Shown in pieces: positions 61,261-64,000 of a stretch of DNA of 64,000 nucleotides. Location: assembly GCA_027490225.1 (NCBI GenBank), contig JAIXYK010000037.1:20468-84467 (forward strand), given 5' to 3'. Made by a program: the position numbers and the translations under genes. The stretch comes from Bacteroidota bacterium. Its GTDB lineage: Bacteria > Bacteroidota > Bacteroidia > M30B66. Position 1 is the first letter of the stretch; each line of letters begins with the position of its first letter. Below the pieces are notes generated by a model. The model had not been told where the DNA came from. It made no database searches and saw only the letters and a program-made list of their open reading frames with translations.

Positions 61261-63651
61261 TTAAAAAGTAATTCTATATAATGCCATTGGAAAAAATCCT
61301 ACTTGATAATTGTTCTGCACATTACCGCTACTCACATTATACAATTGACTAAAAATGTTTTCTCTGTTCAACACATTTTGAATATCAAAACCATATTCTT
61401 CTGTAAATTTCTTTTTATTTTTTCTAAATCCTATGCGAATATCTGTTCTGTAATATGCTTTTAATTGAACAGTTCCAGCTTTGGTTTCATCTCTAACTTC
61501 TGTTCCAGCAGCTCTTGATGCATCTAAATCAATAGGTGCAATCCAGTTTCCACCCGTTGCAACAGTTCTGAAACTCAAAATAATTACATTTTGCTTCGTT
61601 TTACCAACTGGTATTTCTTTTCCTGCCAATAAATTGAAAGCATATTTAGAATTAAATGCAGTATTTCTTTCAATTCCATCAGAACCCTTGTATTTGCTAT
61701 CAAAAACACTGGCTGTTAAAAGGAAATAATAGTTCTTATTAAAGAATTTCTCCAGAGTAATTTCTACTCCTTTGTTAGTTCCTTTTCCTTTGCTTTCCAA
61801 GCTATCTGGACCAATTACATCTCCAAAATTAGCTCCGTAATTTAATACCGATAAACTACTAGGTCTTCCTTGTTGAATGCCTACATTGTATTGCTCTTGG
61901 TAGTACACTTCTGTTTTTAATCGTAGATTTTCTTTTATTAACCAATCATACGCCAATACATAATGATTTGACCTTAATAAATCTAAGTTTCTATTGGTTT
62001 GTATAGAAGTGCCGTTCGCCAGTAATGTTTCTCTTAAATAAATATTTACCGGCAGTATTCTGCTGTGTCTTCCTGCACCAAAACTCAACGATTTATTTCC
62101 CGATAATTGGTATTTAATAGAACCTCTCGGCTCTACCGATGATTTATTATTTAAATAAAAATGTAAAGCATGCAAGCCCGCATTAAATATCCACTTTTTA
62201 CCCGCTTTGTATTGCCATTGCCCGTAACCCTGTAGTAAATCACCATCACCATTAAAGGCAACTAAATTGCGCATTCCGCTCAATGACCTGTCGTAAATAC
62301 TCACTTCATTATTATAAAAATACCTACTGGCAATTATACCAGCCCTAATTTGTGAGCGATTGCTAATCTTGGTATTCAACACCGCCGAACCAAACAATTT
62401 CTGCTCAGTAATTCTCGATTTAAATTGCTGAATAACATTATAATTCGGCGTAATAGAATCAACCGTTGTCCTGAATTTACTGCCCGTTCCCGCAACAGAA
62501 ATTTTCAAAGTAGTATTGCTATTTAAAAATTGCACATGATTTATTCCAACTACGGCCATATCGCTTCCGTTTTTTAAATCTTGTTGCTCATCAGGACTTT
62601 CTTTCCACAAAGTGCTGTCTTTTTCCCCTTTAAAAAATATGTCGCTCGTTCCCGCAATACCGAAAATAGACGTCATTCCTTTTTTGTGTGGAAAATTCAT
62701 TTTCATGCTGATATCCTGATATTTCGGAACACCACCTTTTACAAACGAAATTCCCACGGCATCAAATAATCCCAAAGTCGAATACCTGTAATTAATCATA
62801 TAACTCGCCTTTTTTCCTTTTTTAAATGGACCTTCTGCGCCAAACTCAAATCCATTAAAGCCGACTTGCGCGGTATACTCACGTTTTTCATTATTTCCGT
62901 TACGCATCTTCACATCAAATGCCGCTGAGGTCGCATTTCCATATTCGGCAGCAAAAGCGCCCGATGCAAAATCGCTATTGGCCAATACGTTGGTGTTCAA
63001 CACAGAAACCGCTCCGCCCGAAGTTCCCGAACCGCTGTAATGACTCGGACTTGGAATGTCCACACCTTCCAAGCGCCAAAGCACACCCAGTGGAGAATTT
63101 CCGCGAACCACAATATCATTTCTTTGGTCGTTACCAGCAACCACACCAGCGAAACTGCTGGCAAGTCTTGCCGGGTCACCAAAACTTCCAGCATAACGTT
63201 GCGCCTCATCCACAGAAAATGTGCGCGCACTTACGCCCGATAGTTCATTCAAAGGTTTATCCTTGTCTATTTTTGCAACAATTTCTACCTCTTTACTTAC
63301 GTAGGTGTTAGCTTCCAATGGAATATTTAACACCAATTCCTTTGAAGAAGTCAGTACCAAATTGCTCAGTTTTACAGGATTGTAACCAATTAAACTAATT
63401 TGTACCACAGGTCGACCAACGGTTACATTCGCCAGTTTAAAATTCCCGTCCACATCAGTAGTAGCGCCAATTATAGGATTGCTTCCCACGACAATCACTA
63501 TGGCGCCAATCACCGGAATTTGCGATGCATTGTCAATCACAGTTCCTCTAATATTTTGGGTCAATGCCTGTCCATTTGCATAATTGCTCAGCAACATCAT
63601 GCAAAGCGCCATTATAATAGATAGACCCGAAGCGTAAATTTTAGTTTTCAT
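61261..63651 (-). CDS. TonB-dependent receptor with CarboxypepD_reg domain, in operon with LytTR system
   Basis: 796 residues from the ATG at 63651 (MKTKIYASGLSIIMAL); the open frame to 63735 adds 28 non-signal residues. The signal ends NYANGQA. A carboxypeptidase-regulatory domain (about 28-110: NIRGTVIDNASQIPVIGAI, ISLIGYNPVKLSN) precedes a plug (about 120-260) with SVDEAQRYAGSFGDPARLAS and DIVVRGNSPLGVLWRLEGVD, then a barrel ending in a C-terminal aromatic residue (ALYRITF). There is no SusD gene nearby. The same transcript appears to carry a membrane protein, a LytS-like kinase and a LytTR regulator, so receptor and signalling may be linked. The ligand is unknown. Confidence 0.93.
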   Translation of the reverse strand: MKTKIYASGLSIIMALCMMLLSNYANGQALTQNIRGTVIDNASQIPVIGAIVIVVGSNPIIGATTDVDGNFKLANVTVGRPVVQISLIGYNPVKLSNLVLTSSKELVLNIPLEANTYVSKEVEIVAKIDKDKPLNELSGVSARTFSVDEAQRYAGSFGDPARLASSFAGVVAGNDQRNDIVVRGNSPLGVLWRLEGVDIPSPSHYSGSGTSGGAVSVLNTNVLANSDFASGAFAAEYGNATSAAFDVKMRNGNNEKREYTAQVGFNGFEFGAEGPFKKGKKASYMINYRYSTLGLFDAVGISFVKGGVPKYQDISMKMNFPHKKGMTSIFGIAGTSDIFFKGEKDSTLWKESPDEQQDLKNGSDMAVVGINHVQFLNSNTTLKISVAGTGSKFRTTVDSITPNYNVIQQFKSRITEQKLFGSAVLNTKISNRSQIRAGIIASRYFYNNEVSIYDRSLSGMRNLVAFNGDGDLLQGYGQWQYKAGKKWIFNAGLHALHFYLNNKSSVEPRGSIKYQLSGNKSLSFGAGRHSRILPVNIYLRETLLANGTSIQTNRNLDLLRSNHYVLAYDWLIKENLRLKTEVYYQEQYNVGIQQGRPSSLSVLNYGANFGDVIGPDSLESKGKGTNKGVEITLEKFFNKNYYFLLTASVFDSKYKGSDGIERNTAFNSKYAFNLLAGKEIPVGKTKQNVIILSFRTVATGGNWIAPIDLDASRAAGTEVRDETKAGTVQLKAYYRTDIRIGFRKNKKKFTEEYGFDIQNVLNRENIFSQLYNVSSGNVQNNYQVGFFPMALYRITF

Positions 63652-63780
63652 AGTTTGAGTTTTTTTTGATGGTACAAACTTCCGCTCAATCGTTCGGCAA
63701 TTTGCCACTTTTCCGACGAACCGTAAAAATTGCAAGATGAATTGTTGTGTATCTCACTCAAAGAGTTTGAGCATTTACAT

Positions 63781-63925
63781 TTTTTGGGGCTTTCCCCAGC
63801 GGCTCATCAAAATTCCATTAAACATTTTACGGCGTTTTTCAGCCGCTGCGGTCAGGCCTTCGCCCATACTGCCCTCCTAAAGTCGGGCGGTATTTGGCTC
63901 AGTCCTTAAGCCAGGTAGTTATGTA
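63781..63925 (+). repeat. GC-rich extragenic mosaic element (E5)
   Basis: It begins TTTTTTGGGGCTTTCCCC and includes the block 63860-63900, which repeats 9127-9166 in inverted orientation. Within it ATACTGCCC (63866-63874) can pair with GGGCGGTAT (63885-63893), with one T-G pair. It lies in the 349 bases upstream of the TonB receptor, which hold no gene that I can support. It is not directly after a stop codon, unlike E1-E3. Confidence 0.6.
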
Positions 63926-63970
63926 ATGAATAAAGGATAGGTAATAATTTGTCAATGCCTTTAAAACGTT

Positions 63971-64000
63971 GTACTTTCAACTTTGTACTTTCAACTTTCA
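63971..64000. repeat. 14-bp tandem repeat at window edge
   Basis: Two perfect units GTACTTTCAACTTT (63971-63984 and 63985-63998), cut by the window end. The reverse complement AAAGTTGAAAGTAC differs by one base from the unit at 8791-8832 read in the phase AAAGTTGAAAGTAT. The array may continue past the window. Confidence 0.75.

Noticed and set aside
62919..63311. A 130-codon plus-strand frame rich in His, Pro and Arg.
   Set aside because: It is antisense to the plug domain of the TonB receptor, has unnatural composition and has no neighbours on that strand.

Overview
This is an AT-rich stretch of a Bacteroidota chromosome, from a free-living, probably aerobic lineage rather than gut Bacteroides. 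The signs are type IX secretion (T9SS) cargo with type A and type B C-terminal sorting domains, a giant SprB-repeat adhesin, CarboxypepD_reg TonB-dependent receptors, DUF4199 and bacterial GH3 proteins, LytTR and NarL-type two-component systems, and promoters of the Bacteroidota form TTTG-N18/19-TAnnTTTG in front of both tRNA genes. I see no prophage, plasmid, insertion sequence or CRISPR array. The class cannot be settled from sequence reading alone.

Layout. 1-4.2 kb: a minus-strand run of a two-module D-Ala-D-Ala ligase, a membrane PASTA protein, and a T9SS-type exported protein cut by the window edge; the last two overlap. 4.2-6.4 kb: a secreted T9SS protein flanked on both sides by related repeat clusters. 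6.4-9.2 kb: a GH3-family enzyme translationally coupled to an exported protein. 9.2-13.1 kb: sppA-polX on the minus strand, divergent from folK. 13.2-23.4 kb: an OmpA/TPR lipoprotein and a 2702-residue SprB-repeat adhesin. 23.4-26.7 kb: a TrmH-type methyltransferase, mutS and tRNA-Gly. 26.9-33.2 kb: an HNH/NUMOD4 protein, two lipoproteins behind near-identical operator-like sites, a membrane protein, a NarL-type sensor/regulator pair, a second membrane protein and a cytochrome c lipoprotein. 33.2-39.6 kb: an exported protein, tRNA-Leu, umuDC with a perfect palindrome over the umuD start, a CtpA-type protease and a Upf1-like helicase. 39.7-48.2 kb: a surface-glycan region (acyltransferase 3, two GT2 enzymes, DUF4199 protein, two GT39-like proteins, two Cys-motif lipoproteins) that also holds the SRP RNA gene. 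48.3-55.6 kb: a TonB receptor followed by a T9SS-exported esterase, and an IgGFc-binding/PKD T9SS protein. 55.7-58.7 kb: an SDR, a two-domain VOC protein and a PlsC-like acyltransferase. 58.8-63.7 kb: TonB receptor, membrane protein, LytS-like kinase and LytTR regulator in one apparent operon.

The genes fall into a few themes: cell envelope and surface export (Ddl/PASTA, adhesins, T9SS cargo, TonB receptors, glycosyltransferases), DNA repair (MutS, PolX, UmuDC, helicase) and two signalling systems. None of the T9SS machinery itself lies here, so the cargo must rely on a translocon elsewhere.

The most interesting signals are: (1) the bimodular Ddl, whose two halves carry different substitutions at catalytic positions; (2) a duplicated operator-like element ahead of two lipoprotein genes, next to a NarL-type two-component system; (3) a 12+12 bp perfect palindrome covering the umuD start codon; (4) alternation of two SprB repeat types, with a 650-bp recent duplication, in the adhesin; (5) a family of GC-rich extragenic elements and 14-bp and ~42-bp minisatellites shared between distant intergenic sites; and (6) a PolX protein whose polymerase active site looks lost while its PHP domain is intact.
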